Below are positions 35,258 through 43,909 of a stretch of DNA of 64,000 nucleotides, piece by piece (positions within the stretch are counted from its first letter, which is position 1; every line of letters starts with the position of its first letter). This DNA comes from Parvibaculum sp. (GTDB taxonomy: Bacteria > Pseudomonadota > Alphaproteobacteria > Parvibaculales > Parvibaculaceae), in the NCBI GenBank assembly GCA_002694985.1, contig NZNS01000006.1, forward strand, positions 78,605-142,604. Direction: 5' to 3'. The position numbers and the translations under genes are program-made. The notes under the pieces were generated by a model that worked only from the letters and a program-made list of their open reading frames with translations, did no database searches and was not told where the DNA came from.

Positions 35258-36031
35258 TTAGAAGGTGAGAGCAACGCTGCCCACCAGCGCTCCGACATTG
35301 TCATCGCTCGCCAGCGCGGATGTAACGTCTGCGGCATCGTGCCAGCGCACATCGAAAGTCACGTCGTTCCAGACCTTGGAGACACCCACGTCGTAATAGG
35401 TGTAGTCCTGATCGCCGATACCGCCCGCTTCGTCGAACGTCTGCCGTCCGATACGGCCGGATAGCGCGAAGTTTTCGGGCAGATCGAATGTCACGACGGT
35501 CTCGACGGCGATAGCGGATGTGCCGTCGAAGAAATCTTCCCCGAAGTAATTATCCGCGTACCACACGCTGCCGCCGATGCTCGCTCCGTCGAACGCATAG
35601 GTCAGGATTCCGTAGATCTCCCAATAGTCGTAATCAAAATCCGAACCCGGATAGGAATAGTACCAGAAGCCGACATCGTAGGTGAGGCGCGTGTCGCCGA
35701 TGGCTTGCGAGAAACCGATGAACGGATCGAACTCCATGGAATTTCCGGGCCCGCCCGCATCGGTATTGGAAGACCATACACCGGCATAGAAGCCGCTATT
35801 ATGCGCCCAGGTGACATCGCCTTGTATCTGAGGTCCGTCATCGGTCTGCGAAATGCCGCGAAACATGTAGTTCGTGGCGAAACGGAGATTTCCGCTGAAG
35901 GAGCCGCCCGCGAAATCGTAGTCTTCGCTACCGGCGGATTCTTCAGTCTGTTCCTGCGCGGCGGCGCCGTTGATTGGCCCCGTGCCGATCGCCATCAATA
36001 CCGCCAAGGCCAGCCAGCCCCGATTTTCCAT
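35258..36031 (-). CDS. TorF-family putative porin (Gcw_chp)
   Basis: A 257-residue outer-membrane beta-barrel protein with a signal peptide (residues 1-25, ends 'INGAAA'), an acidic linker, then the Gcw_chp pattern: 'LRFATNYMFRGISQTDDGPQIQGD' region, 'GFYAGVWSSNTD', 'DYWEIYGILTYAF' and a final strand ending in Phe ('VALTF'). It should form an outer-membrane channel. It lies 51 bp upstream of the BCCT gene, giving an outer-membrane pore, inner-membrane transporter and cytosolic oxidase in one direction. Confidence 0.88.
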   Translation of the reverse strand: MENRGWLALAVLMAIGTGPINGAAAQEQTEESAGSEDYDFAGGSFSGNLRFATNYMFRGISQTDDGPQIQGDVTWAHNSGFYAGVWSSNTDAGGPGNSMEFDPFIGFSQAIGDTRLTYDVGFWYYSYPGSDFDYDYWEIYGILTYAFDGASIGGSVWYADNYFGEDFFDGTSAIAVETVVTFDLPENFALSGRIGRQTFDEAGGIGDQDYTYYDVGVSKVWNDVTFDVRWHDAADVTSALASDDNVGALVGSVALTF

Positions 36032-36436
36032 GCCTTAGCTCCTCAAAACTGTCCTTGGGCAGAATGTCTTGAATATGGGAACGCCTTGATTGCCAGCAGG
36101 TTCCACGGAAATGCCACAATTCGGATGGGCCTTATCCCCATTTGAGACACGCTCCACCCTCGCTGCGCCCCTTCGCGCGCGCAACAGAGCGGGGATATAT
36201 TTCGCAGCACGAGACATGAAACGGACGTCCCGTGTGTGATCCCGCCTCATCGGTTCGGCATCGATAATTTCTGTATACTGATCTTGTCCTCACCCGGGCA
36301 TTGCGCTCCGGCCCGGGAATTATGACAGCGGGAAACCGGGCTTATCCCCGGCGAAACGGGTCGGTTTACACTTGCCGCTTCTCAACATGACGGGAAAAAG
36401 CCGATGCCATTTCCCTCTAAAACCCGGCCGGGGATA
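36032..36436. other. Non-coding region upstream of the porin gene
   Basis: No credible gene. It must hold the promoter of the porin-BCCT-GMC unit. TTATCCCC or its complement appears at about 36129, 36190, 36340 and 36430, leading into the tandem repeat that starts at 36437. Confidence 0.5.
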
Positions 36437-36592
36437 TTTGCAGCCTCGCCCGGGACAGGAAAAGGAGCCTTATCCTCGCCCTCGGGGACACGGAAAACGA
36501 ATTTGTCCCCGCCTCAGGGGATAAGACTGGGGGATTTATCCCCGCCCTGGGGGACAAGGCCGGAGGATTTATTCCCGCCCCGAGTATAACGT
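36437..36592. repeat. 33-bp tandem repeat with palindromic core
   Basis: Four to five copies with an exact 33-bp period start at 36437 (degenerate), 36470, 36503, 36536 and 36569 (partial). The consensus unit begins TTATCCCCGCCCTGGGGGACA and ends GGGGGAT, so each unit is itself roughly palindromic. The period is a multiple of three, and a plus-strand frame runs through it as an 11-residue repeat (SPPxGTRxxDL), but with no ribosome site or homologue it is probably not coding. Function unknown. Confidence 0.8.
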
Positions 36593-36687
36593 CGTAATTT
36601 ATGACAGTTTGATGACGTTTTGATGACGGTCAAAGGGGGGCAAATATAAAGCCGAGCAATTCCAGCCACTTGGGCACCCCCAATTTT

Positions 36688-36703
36688 GTAACGGTTCCGT
36701 TAC
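36688..36703. promoter_or_regulatory. Palindromic operator-like site upstream of the zf-CHCC gene
   Basis: GTAACG-GTTC-CGTTAC, a perfect 6-bp inverted repeat of the shape bound by TetR-type repressors, about 85 bp before the zf-CHCC start. Between the repeat array and this site are three 11-bp direct repeats around TGATGACG (36600-36640). Confidence 0.4.
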
Positions 36704-36788
36704 GAGCTGCCGGCCCCGAAGCTCTTGCGAGAACGCCCGGCCCGCTCTAGTTTGCCCGCTAATCCCCGGTTTCCAAGGAGTGCATGGC

Positions 36789-37052
36789 ATGGCGGGCGGC
36801 AAGATACCGAAATTCTGCAACGAGACAGGCGTCCGCGAAATCCGTATTGGCGTGCGCGAATTCGAATGTATCGGCGCAAAACCGCCCTTCGATCATCCGC
36901 ATGTCTTCCTGGACATGGGTCGCGAGAACGAGATCATCTGCAGTTACTGCTCGACGCTCTACAAGTTCGACCCTGCCCTCAAGCCGGATGAGAGCCGCCC
37001 CGCCGACGCGCTCTATCACGAAGACCCGCTCGCCATCGCCGGCCACGGCTGA
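36789..37052 (+). CDS. zf-CHCC zinc-finger protein (NDUFS6-like)
   Basis: An 87-residue protein of the zf-CHCC family: Cys in 'FECIGAKPPFDHPHVFLDMG' with His in the same segment and 'EIICSYCSTLYKF' giving the C-H-C-C zinc set. It is homologous to the zinc subunit NDUFS6 of mitochondrial and alphaproteobacterial complex I. The ATG at 36789 is set by AAGGAG eight bases upstream; a GTG at 36780 and an out-of-frame ATG at 36784 are less likely. It stands alone before tRNA-Leu. Confidence 0.85.
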   Translation: MAGGKIPKFCNETGVREIRIGVREFECIGAKPPFDHPHVFLDMGRENEIICSYCSTLYKFDPALKPDESRPADALYHEDPLAIAGHG

Positions 37053-37069
37053 GCTGTCGGAGCAAAGGG

Positions 37070-37156
37070 TGGTGGCCCCTGCGGGACTCGAACCCGCACT
37101 CCCTTGCGGGAAGCGGATTTTAAGTCCGCTGCGTATACCAGTTTCGCCAAGGGGCC
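37070..37156 (-). tRNA. tRNA-Leu (anticodon TAA)
   Basis: On the minus strand the gene folds as a class II tRNA: acceptor GGCCCCT / AGGGGCC, anticodon stem GCGGA / TCCGC with loop CTTAAAA (anticodon TAA), a long variable arm (CCCGCAAGGGA region), T arm GCGGG-TTCGAGT-CCCGC, discriminator A and an encoded CCA (37070-37072). The 87-nt length fits tRNA-Leu. Confidence 0.95.
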
Positions 37157-37213
37157 CCGACGCGTTAAGACGCATGAAGCGTTAAATAGCCTGCAAAACC
37201 AATCTGTTACAAA

Positions 37214-37248
37214 GAAAAACGGCGGCCCCGAGGGACCGCCGTTTTTTA
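37214..37248 (-). terminator. Intrinsic terminator
   Basis: AAAACGGCGG-CCCCGAGGGA-CCGCCGTTTTTT: a strong stem with A- and T-tracts on both sides. It ends the minus-strand small exported gene (stop at 37269) and could also stop plus-strand readthrough. Confidence 0.8.
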
Positions 37249-37268
37249 TTCCAAAGGCGCGTGGCCGA

Positions 37269-37520
37269 TCAGCCTTCGAGGCCCTGCCATACCGGCCAGC
37301 AATTGTTACCGGCGGAAGCGGCGAGCGTCGCCTGGGCTTCCTTGGCGTTCGCGCCCTCAGCGGTCTGCTCGCTGTCCGCGCCGCCCGTGCACCACACGTA
37401 GAACTTGTGCGTACCAGCCTTCGACATCGCGTCGAAGCTCGAATCGAGGGCGGAAGCAGCGCTCGAGAGCATCATTGCAGCGCCCGCAGCCATACCCAGA
37501 ATAGCGATGGTCTTCTTCAT
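37269..37520 (-). CDS. Small exported protein, unknown
   Basis: An 83-residue precursor with a classical signal peptide (residues 1-24, ending 'SSAASA'), leaving a ~59-residue periplasmic domain with two cysteines ('YVWCTGGAD', 'NNCWPVW') likely to form a disulfide. No family is recognised. ATG 37520 follows GGAGGGAG. It has its own terminator and a ~250-bp upstream gap, so it is monocistronic. Confidence 0.75.
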   Translation of the reverse strand: MKKTIAILGMAAGAAMMLSSAASALDSSFDAMSKAGTHKFYVWCTGGADSEQTAEGANAKEAQATLAASAGNNCWPVWQGLEG

Positions 37521-37771
37521 GTCGTTTTCTCCCTCCGGGTCACCGTGACCCTGATTTTGTTTTCAGGCCTTTTCAGGTCAAAGCCTGTTCCCCCGCCGCC
37601 GGCCCCTGCGCACATGCTCACCGGGAAAGGCCAGCAGACCTTCATGCGGGAAACTCTAGTCGGTTCGGTAAAAATTGTATCGCCCGTAAGCCCCGCGAAG
37701 GCTGAAACTTTTGTAATGTTGGGGGTAAATGTTGCAGATATGAGACAGAAATCCCTTGTTTTCCGGGCTCT

Positions 37772-38557
37772 TCAGACCTGCTCGCCGATTGTCGGCTCCA
37801 CCCCGAATTCCCGCATGAGTGCCGCTACCTCGCTCTCCACAATATCGAGTTGTCTCGAATCGGTGGCCCGAATGACGATGCTCGTGCCAAAAATCTTGCC
37901 CTTGTAATAAGGATAACTGCCAACACTAACGTCTGGATGGCGGGCCTGAAGATCGCCCAGTTTCTCGGCAATGGTGCCCTCCCCAATCTGACCGGTCACG
38001 GTACGGCTCTGCATGGTCGCCCCGCCCTTCAGGCGGCCTGTCAGGCTGTCGAGCATGACCTGCATGACCATCGGCACACCCGCCATCACGAACACATTGC
38101 CGATCTGGAAGCCCGGCGCCTTGCTCAAGGGATTCTCGATCATGATGGCGCCTTCGGGCAGCCGCGCCATGCGCATCCGCGCCTTGGTGAACTCGCCGCC
38201 TGTCTCGTTGTAGTGATCGCCAAGGATTTTCACCGCTTCCGGGTGATAATCGATCCCGACGCCAAAGGCCTTGGCGATGGCATCCGCTGTGATGTCGTCA
38301 TGCGTCGGCCCTATGCCGCCCGTGGTGAAAACATAATCGTAGCGGGCCCGCACCTCGTTCACCGTCGCGACGATCACCTCTTCTATATCGGGAATAACGC
38401 GCGCCTCGCGCACCTGCACGCCAATTCTGTTCAGATGGGTCGCGATATAGGCCAGGTTCGAATCCCGCGTGCGGCCAGACAGGATTTCGTCACCAATCAT
38501 CAGCACACAAGCCGTGACCGTTTTCGCAGGTGAAGAAGGTGAGGCGCTCTGCGGCAT
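37772..38557 (-). CDS. CinA-like molybdopterin-binding domain protein
   Basis: A 261-residue protein with the MoCF_biosynth fold (residues ~14-180): 'VLMIGDEILSGRTRDSN', 'VFTTGGIGPTHDDITADAIA' and 'MAGVPMVMQVML' are diagnostic of the CinA N-terminal (COG1058) family. It lacks the C-terminal CinA nicotinamide-nucleotide amidase domain. COG1058 domains can hydrolyse ADP-ribose or related nucleotides; the exact role is unresolved. It is divergent from map. Confidence 0.85.
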   Translation of the reverse strand: MPQSASPSSPAKTVTACVLMIGDEILSGRTRDSNLAYIATHLNRIGVQVREARVIPDIEEVIVATVNEVRARYDYVFTTGGIGPTHDDITADAIAKAFGVGIDYHPEAVKILGDHYNETGGEFTKARMRMARLPEGAIMIENPLSKAPGFQIGNVFVMAGVPMVMQVMLDSLTGRLKGGATMQSRTVTGQIGEGTIAEKLGDLQARHPDVSVGSYPYYKGKIFGTSIVIRATDSRQLDIVESEVAALMREFGVEPTIGEQV

Positions 38558-38679
38558 GGGGCGGATCCTTGAATGTCATTTCACGGCAGGATAGCGCCGC
38601 CCTGCCCCCGCTTTCAAATAGAGGCTCCGGGCACTATGTTAGAGGCAACACCCTCACGAAGACCCTGCGAAAGAAGCCG

Positions 38680-39501
38680 ATGAGCTATACTGATGCCCTC
38701 GAAGCCCCGGAACGCAACACCGGGCGGATCAAGATTCACGACGCCGAGGCCTTTGAAGGCATGCGCCGCGTCGGCCGCCTCGCGGCGGAAGCACTCGACA
38801 TGCTTGTGGACGAGATAAAGCCCGGCATCACGACGGATCATATCGACCGCCTCGTCTTCGATTTTGGCATGGATCACGGCGCCTATCCCGCACCGCTCAA
38901 TTACCGTGGTTTCCGCAAGGCCTGCTGCACCTCGATCAATCATGTCGTCTGCCACGGCATTCCCGGCGACCGCGTTCTGCGGGACGGCGACGCGGTGAAT
39001 GTGGACGTGACCTATATTCTAGACGGCTGGCATGGCGACACGAACCGCATGTATTTCGCAGGCGAAGCGCCCCGCAAGGCACAGCGCCTCGTGGACGTCA
39101 CCTATGAAAGCCTGATGCGCGCCATTGCGGTGGTGAAGCCCGGCGCTACGCTTGGCGACATCGGCCATGCAATTCAGGACTATGCCGAAAGCCAGCGCTG
39201 CTCGGTGGTGCGCGAGTTCTGCGGCCATGGGCTCGGCCGCGTCTTCCACGATACCCCGAACGTGCTCCACTATGGCCGCAAGGGCCAAGGCGCGACGCTG
39301 AAGGAAGGCATGTTCTTCACCATCGAGCCGATGATCAATCTCGGCAAGCCCGGCGTGAAAATCCTCTCTGATGGCTGGACGGCGGTGACGCGCGACCGCT
39401 CACTCTCCGCGCAGTTCGAACACTCGATCGGCGTAACGGCGGATGGCTGCGAAATCTTCACCAAGTCCCCGGCGGGCCGCGACTGCCCGCCTTACGCTTA
39501 A
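38680..39501 (+). CDS. map: Type I methionine aminopeptidase
   Basis: A 273-residue MetAP that removes the initiator Met in the cytosol. The metal ligands are visible: 'NVDVTYILDGWHGDTNRMY' (two Asp), 'EFCGHGLGRVFHDTPNV' (His), 'GMFFTIEPMI' and 'SAQFEHSIGV' (two Glu). An N-terminal ~25-residue extension precedes the catalytic domain, common in alphaproteobacteria. ATG 38680 is used; the open frame back to 38530 overlaps the CinA-like gene and is not family-like. radC follows 17 bp downstream. Confidence 0.95.
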   Translation: MSYTDALEAPERNTGRIKIHDAEAFEGMRRVGRLAAEALDMLVDEIKPGITTDHIDRLVFDFGMDHGAYPAPLNYRGFRKACCTSINHVVCHGIPGDRVLRDGDAVNVDVTYILDGWHGDTNRMYFAGEAPRKAQRLVDVTYESLMRAIAVVKPGATLGDIGHAIQDYAESQRCSVVREFCGHGLGRVFHDTPNVLHYGRKGQGATLKEGMFFTIEPMINLGKPGVKILSDGWTAVTRDRSLSAQFEHSIGVTADGCEIFTKSPAGRDCPPYA

Positions 39502-39518
39502 AGACGAGTGCGGAGCTC

Positions 39519-40208
39519 ATGGGAGAGGGGAGCGAAACGAAACCGCATTATGCGGGGCACCGGGACCGTCTGCGCGAACGCTTCCTGAAGTCGCCCGACA
39601 CCCTTCCCGACTACGAACTGCTGGAACTCATCCTCTTTCGCGCCATTCCCCAACGCGACGTCAAACCGCTCGCCAAGGAGCTGATCGCAAAGTTCGGCGG
39701 CTTCTCCGAAGTGCTGAATGCCGAGCCTGCACGCCTTCGCGAAGTTAAGGGCGTGAAGGACGCGACCATTACTGAACTCCGCATCGCACGCGAAGTGGGC
39801 CTTCGCATTGCGCAGGCAAAAGTGTTGAAGAAGGAAGTGATCGGCTCCTGGGATGCGCTGCTCGAATATTGCTCCGCCTCCATGGCGCATAACCCGACGG
39901 AACAGTTCCGCATTCTTTTTCTCGACCGCAAGAATGTGCTGATCGCCGACGAGGTGCAGCAAAAGGGAACGGTCGACCACACACCCGTCTATCCCCGTGA
40001 GGTCGTGAAGCGCGCGCTGGAGCTCAACGCCTCCGCCCTGATCCTTGTACACAACCACCCTTCAGGTGACCCCGCCCCCTCCAATGCGGACGTTGAAATG
40101 ACACGCCAGATCGTCGACACGGCAAAGCCGCTCGGCATCGACGTGCATGACCACCTCGTCGTCGGCAAGGGACGGCATGCGAGCTTCCGCTCAATGGGCC
40201 TTCTATAA
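39519..40208 (+). CDS. radC: RadC/JAB-domain (DUF2466) protein
   Basis: A 229-residue RadC homologue: an N-terminal helix-hairpin-helix UPF0758 region ('LPDYELLELILFRAIPQRDV', 'EVKGVKDATITELR') and a C-terminal JAMM/MPN+ metalloprotease-like domain with 'LVHNHPSGDPAPSNADVEMT'. Despite the name, a DNA repair role is not established. ATG 39519 overlaps the GGAG site region just upstream. Probably co-transcribed with map. Confidence 0.92.
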   Translation: MGEGSETKPHYAGHRDRLRERFLKSPDTLPDYELLELILFRAIPQRDVKPLAKELIAKFGGFSEVLNAEPARLREVKGVKDATITELRIAREVGLRIAQAKVLKKEVIGSWDALLEYCSASMAHNPTEQFRILFLDRKNVLIADEVQQKGTVDHTPVYPREVVKRALELNASALILVHNHPSGDPAPSNADVEMTRQIVDTAKPLGIDVHDHLVVGKGRHASFRSMGLL

Positions 40209-40509
40209 TCTGCATACAGACTTGTTTTGAGAAAGGCGGGGATAAACACGACCCGCCGTCACGGTAATGTCATGAAACCGTCAAGAACGGCGCGCACTCC
40301 CCCAAACGGCACAGGAGCGGCGCCGATTGCAGGGTACGGCATTTGGCCGATGATAAGCCCGAACGGCGGAGTCATGAATTGGCGTGAGAAAATTTATCCC
40401 CGGCTTCCCGACCCGATCCGGACCGCACCCCAACGAGTAGAAATTTTTGAAACGGCCGGAGGACGATATGCCCGCCCCCGGGGATAATACGGCACGGCAC
40501 TTTCGACGA
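40209..40509. other. Non-coding region with scattered TTATCCCC/GGGGATAA motifs
   Basis: No gene seen. GGGGATAA occurs at about 40239 and 40482 and TTTATCCCCGGC at about 40393, the same motif as the 33-bp array at 36.4-36.6 kb. GGCGGG ... CCCGCC at the start may terminate radC. Confidence 0.5.
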
Positions 40510-41511
40510 TCAGGTGTTTGCGGGTTTTCCCCGACTGCTCCGCGCCTTGTGCAGCCCGAGGGCTCGTTGCCTGCGTAGCTTTCTGAGACATTTGTTGAGG
40601 GGCACGCGAATGACATCCCCCCAAAGCCAGGCCCGAAATCGCTCGCCGAGCATCGGACCGCGCGATGCCATGCCTGTCACGCACTCATAGCCGAGCTGCC
40701 CCAGCAGCCAGGCGGCCTTGCTTTCGAACAGCTCAACCTGATGAGGGGTGAGGCGCTGCCGCCAGACTTCGGCTTGCCCCTTGTTGACCCGATTTCCAAC
40801 TTGCCGATGCTGGTTCTTCGTATAGTAGGGAACATCCGCCCACGGATTTTCCAGCATGTCGTCCGAAAAGGAAATATTGGCCGCTGCGCAGAGACGCCGA
40901 AGCTCTACTTCCGGCTCGGCCAGTATGTCTTCATAGCGAACACGGTGGACCGCGCCCGGAAACGCGGCCTCCGCAGCCAGCCCGCGCGCCATGCGCGAAA
41001 TCCAGAAATCGGCGGCAGAGAGTATCTCGTTCGGGCCCCAGTCCAGAGGAATGGCAGAGCAGGCCACTGCCCGCCCATCGCGGACGATATGCAAAATCCC
41101 CGCATCGGGAAATGTCTCGACTAGGAACCGCACCCAGCGGATATTTCCCGGTCGGTGATCGACCCAGACGCTCCAGTCGGGCTTGCCTTGCGCACACGCA
41201 TAACAATCGACCGCATCGAAAACGACGGCCCTATAGACGCTCCACGGATCGTCCGGTCGCTCGACCGCAAGGGGGCGATCCCCCATCTCCACGTTCCAGA
41301 AACGAAAGCGCCAGTGGCCGGAGATGAAGTCGCGCATGGCATCGACGGTCGAAGGAACGGTTCCGGCCTGTATGGCCTTCGCTAGGGGTATGAGGAAATC
41401 CGTTTCGGGCGGGGCGATACATTCCGGCGATGCCCCCAACAAGGAGGCCAGCATCGTGGTGCCGCTGCGCGAACATCCGCCTGCCAGAAGATATTTCTTG
41501 CCAGTCGCCAT
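40510..41511 (-). CDS. Sulfotransferase family protein
   Basis: A 333-residue PAPS-dependent sulfotransferase-like protein: the 5'-phosphosulfate loop G12-C-S-R-S-G-T-T19 at the N terminus and the 3'-phosphate segment 'ILHIVRDGRAVACS' in the middle. It would transfer sulfate to a carbohydrate or lipid acceptor, which is unknown. The extreme C terminus is strongly basic ('LRKLRRQRALGLHKARSSR'). ATG 41511 follows GGGGG; a GTG at 41556 is an alternative. No sulfate-activation genes are adjacent. Confidence 0.8.
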   Translation of the reverse strand: MATGKKYLLAGGCSRSGTTMLASLLGASPECIAPPETDFLIPLAKAIQAGTVPSTVDAMRDFISGHWRFRFWNVEMGDRPLAVERPDDPWSVYRAVVFDAVDCYACAQGKPDWSVWVDHRPGNIRWVRFLVETFPDAGILHIVRDGRAVACSAIPLDWGPNEILSAADFWISRMARGLAAEAAFPGAVHRVRYEDILAEPEVELRRLCAAANISFSDDMLENPWADVPYYTKNQHRQVGNRVNKGQAEVWRQRLTPHQVELFESKAAWLLGQLGYECVTGMASRGPMLGERFRAWLWGDVIRVPLNKCLRKLRRQRALGLHKARSSRGKPANT

Positions 41512-42027
41512 ATCGCCCCCATGCCGACCTCGGTATCGGCCATGTTCCGTAAGCACAGGGGAAGTACGCAGCAGGGAGCTAAATCAGGCGCAAATACCGC
41601 GCCTACCGCGCCTCATTTTGTGCCCTGGAATCTCCAGAAACACATGTCGGATTTCGCCCCTCTTCCCCCGAAGAAAGAAAAAAAGTCCGCCTGTAAACGC
41701 CAATGTTTGCCCTTCCCCCGAAAGGCCCCCATCTGGAATCACAACGCCAAGAGGATTACAAACGCCAGTATCGGCATTTCCCGCGCACCATGCAATGCCC
41801 CTCTCCACCCGCAAATGCCGCACCGGCACGATTTCAACGACGGCGGCCCGCAGGCAGGACAAAGCGATTATGGGACCCAGGCCGGCCGGTCGCGCGCGCC
41901 CAGCAACGTCACGCTTCGCCGATGGTGAGAAGCGACGGGTCGACCCGCGATCCCAGCATGATCGAAGAAATGCGGAAGACCCGCGAAGCGGACGCGGAGC
42001 GGTTTTCGGCTTTCGATACCGCCCGTG
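41512..42027. other. Long intergenic region
   Basis: Several frames are open across it, but none has a ribosome site, a recognisable domain or plausible composition, so I call no gene. It should contain the sulfotransferase promoter on its left. Confidence 0.4.
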
Positions 42028-42411
42028 CTAGCCTGCGACTTCAAGCTTCAACCGGTCGAAGAACGACTTGCCGCTCATCACGTCCCAATATTCGGCGATT
42101 CGACCGTTCTCGATACGGAAACGATCCATCGCGACAATGGTGAACGCCAAGAACCGCGAATGCACCCGCTGCTCGACATGGATAACAACCATGTCGCCTT
42201 CAGCGACTACATTCAGAATCTCGACGTCGATCGTGAAGCGGTTATGGATGCCGGCAAAATAAGTTTTGAATCCGTCGCGGCCCGTCGGCACGTTCGGGTT
42301 GTGCTGAATGTAATCCGGCGCGAGAAGCCTGTCGGCAAGGGCGATATCGCCGCCGCCGATGACCGTCTCATATAGCTCGACAACGAGCGCCTTGTTGGCG
42401 TCGGTAATCAT
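42028..42411 (-). CDS. SnoaL-like protein
   Basis: A 127-residue SnoaL/NTF2-fold protein: 'LVVELYETVIGGGDIALADR', 'DYIQHNPNVPTGRDGFKTYF', 'VHVEQRVHSRF' segment and 'DRFRIENGRIAEYWDVM'. Relatives are aldol cyclases or steroid/polyketide-modifying enzymes, but many have unknown roles. The ATG at 42411 lies 7 bp after the amidase stop, so the two are co-transcribed. Confidence 0.85.
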   Translation of the reverse strand: MITDANKALVVELYETVIGGGDIALADRLLAPDYIQHNPNVPTGRDGFKTYFAGIHNRFTIDVEILNVVAEGDMVVIHVEQRVHSRFLAFTIVAMDRFRIENGRIAEYWDVMSGKSFFDRLKLEVAG

Positions 42412-42418
42412 AAACACG

Positions 42419-43909
42419 TCAGCCCGCAAAGACCGGCGCATATTTGTTGCCCCACCCCCGCGCGAGTTCGAGTTCGAAGGCAAGCTCATAGAGCACCTTC
42501 TCGCCGCCAAGTGGCGCGGCGAATTGCGAGCCGATAGGAAGCCCTGCCTCGTTCCACGAGAGCGGCACCGACATGGCTGGTGTACCGACGACATTATGGA
42601 GCGGCGTGTAGCTCACATATTCGACGGTGCGCTCGTAAAGCGTGTCGAAGGGAACGGTCGGCGCCTGCTGGCCAAGTTTCGGCGGCGCGGAGGTGAGCAC
42701 CGGCGTGAGCCAGACATCGTAATCCGCCATGAAAGCATTGGTCTTTGCCGTCGCTTCCGCGAAATGTTTCAGCGAGACTTCAAGCGCATCCGCAGGCTTC
42801 GCATCGAAATATCTTGCCAGACCGACAGTCCAGGGTTCGAGCACCTCTTCCGGGTCAAGACCGTTCTCCTTCGCGAGCGCGACGAGCTGCGAGGGGCCGG
42901 AGGCCCACACGGTAAGGAAGGCATCGCTGAAGGCGCCGCCATCGACCGGGTTTTTCACCGGCACGATTTCATGGCCGAGATCGGCGCAGAGTTTCGCCAC
43001 ATCCTCAATGGCCGCCTTCACATCGCCATCCGGCTCCCTGCCGTAATAGTTCTCGGTATGGAAGGCGATCTTCAGGCGCTTGCTTCCCGGCCCTTCGACG
43101 CGGCCGATGGGCGCAAGCACCGCCTTCTCGCCCTTCATCTCGGAGAGGTCCATGAGCGTTGCGCTGTCACGCACCGAACGGCTAACGCAGTGCTGCACAC
43201 CGATATCGCCCGGCAGGTGGCGGCCACCGAGATAGATGCGGCCGCGGCTCGGCTTCAACCCGAAGACACCGCAGCAGGACGCGGGAATGCGGATGGAACC
43301 GCCGCCATCCGTCGCATGGGCAAGCGGCACCATGCCGGATGCGACGGCAGCCGCCGCACCGCCGGATGACCCGCCCGTCGAATGTTCAAGGTTCCAGGGG
43401 TTACGGCTCGGCCCGAGCAAGAGAGACTCCGTGGTGCCGAGAAGGCCGAACTCCGGCGTGTTGCTCTTGCCGAGCATGACGAAGCCCGCCTGTTCGTCGG
43501 AAGCGATGAGCGGATCGGTCTCTGCCGAAATATTGTCGGCAAAGAGGCGCGAACCGGAGGTAGCGCGTGTGCCCGCCAGATTGTCGAGATCCTTCACGAG
43601 GTTCGGCACGCCGGTGAAGGGCCCTTGCGGGAGGTCGCCCTTCGCCGCTTCGCGGGCGCGGTCGTAGAACTTCGTGACGACAGCATTCACCTCGCCGTTC
43701 ACCTGCTCCACCCGTTCGATACCTGCATTGACCAGATCGAGCGCCGTCATCTCGCCATTGCGCACCAGCTCAGCCTGCGCCAGCCCGTCCATTTTCGCGA
43801 GTTCGGGCGCAGCAAGCGCCGGGCGCAGCCCCGCGCCATAAGCGCCTGCGGCCAGAGCCGTCGCCGCCGTCGATTTCAGGAATGTCCGCCGCGAGAGATT
43901 CATGCCCAT
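42419..43909 (-). CDS. Amidase (amidase signature family), Tat-exported
   Basis: A 496-residue amidase-signature hydrolase. The N terminus is a twin-arginine signal ('LSRRTFLKSTAATALAAGAY'), so it should be exported folded. The Ser-cisSer-Lys triad is visible: Lys in 'GVPNLVKDLDN' and the serines in 'STGGSSGGAAAAVASG'. It hydrolyses a carboxamide of unknown identity. ATG 43909 is five bases after GAGGAAG. Its downstream partner is a SnoaL-like gene, and a LysR gene is divergent, the usual layout for LysR control. Confidence 0.92.
   Translation of the reverse strand: MGMNLSRRTFLKSTAATALAAGAYGAGLRPALAAPELAKMDGLAQAELVRNGEMTALDLVNAGIERVEQVNGEVNAVVTKFYDRAREAAKGDLPQGPFTGVPNLVKDLDNLAGTRATSGSRLFADNISAETDPLIASDEQAGFVMLGKSNTPEFGLLGTTESLLLGPSRNPWNLEHSTGGSSGGAAAAVASGMVPLAHATDGGGSIRIPASCCGVFGLKPSRGRIYLGGRHLPGDIGVQHCVSRSVRDSATLMDLSEMKGEKAVLAPIGRVEGPGSKRLKIAFHTENYYGREPDGDVKAAIEDVAKLCADLGHEIVPVKNPVDGGAFSDAFLTVWASGPSQLVALAKENGLDPEEVLEPWTVGLARYFDAKPADALEVSLKHFAEATAKTNAFMADYDVWLTPVLTSAPPKLGQQAPTVPFDTLYERTVEYVSYTPLHNVVGTPAMSVPLSWNEAGLPIGSQFAAPLGGEKVLYELAFELELARGWGNKYAPVFAG

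Noticed and set aside
36404..36589. 61-codon plus-strand frame through the 33-bp repeats, giving an 11-residue repeat
   Set aside because: Its openness follows from the repeat period being a multiple of three; no ribosome site. Kept as a non-coding repeat.
36437..36592. CRISPR array
   Set aside because: The units are contiguous with no unique spacers, and there are no cas genes.
41584..42143. Several overlapping frames between the sulfotransferase and SnoaL genes
   Set aside because: No ribosome sites, no recognisable motif and mutually overlapping; left as intergenic.
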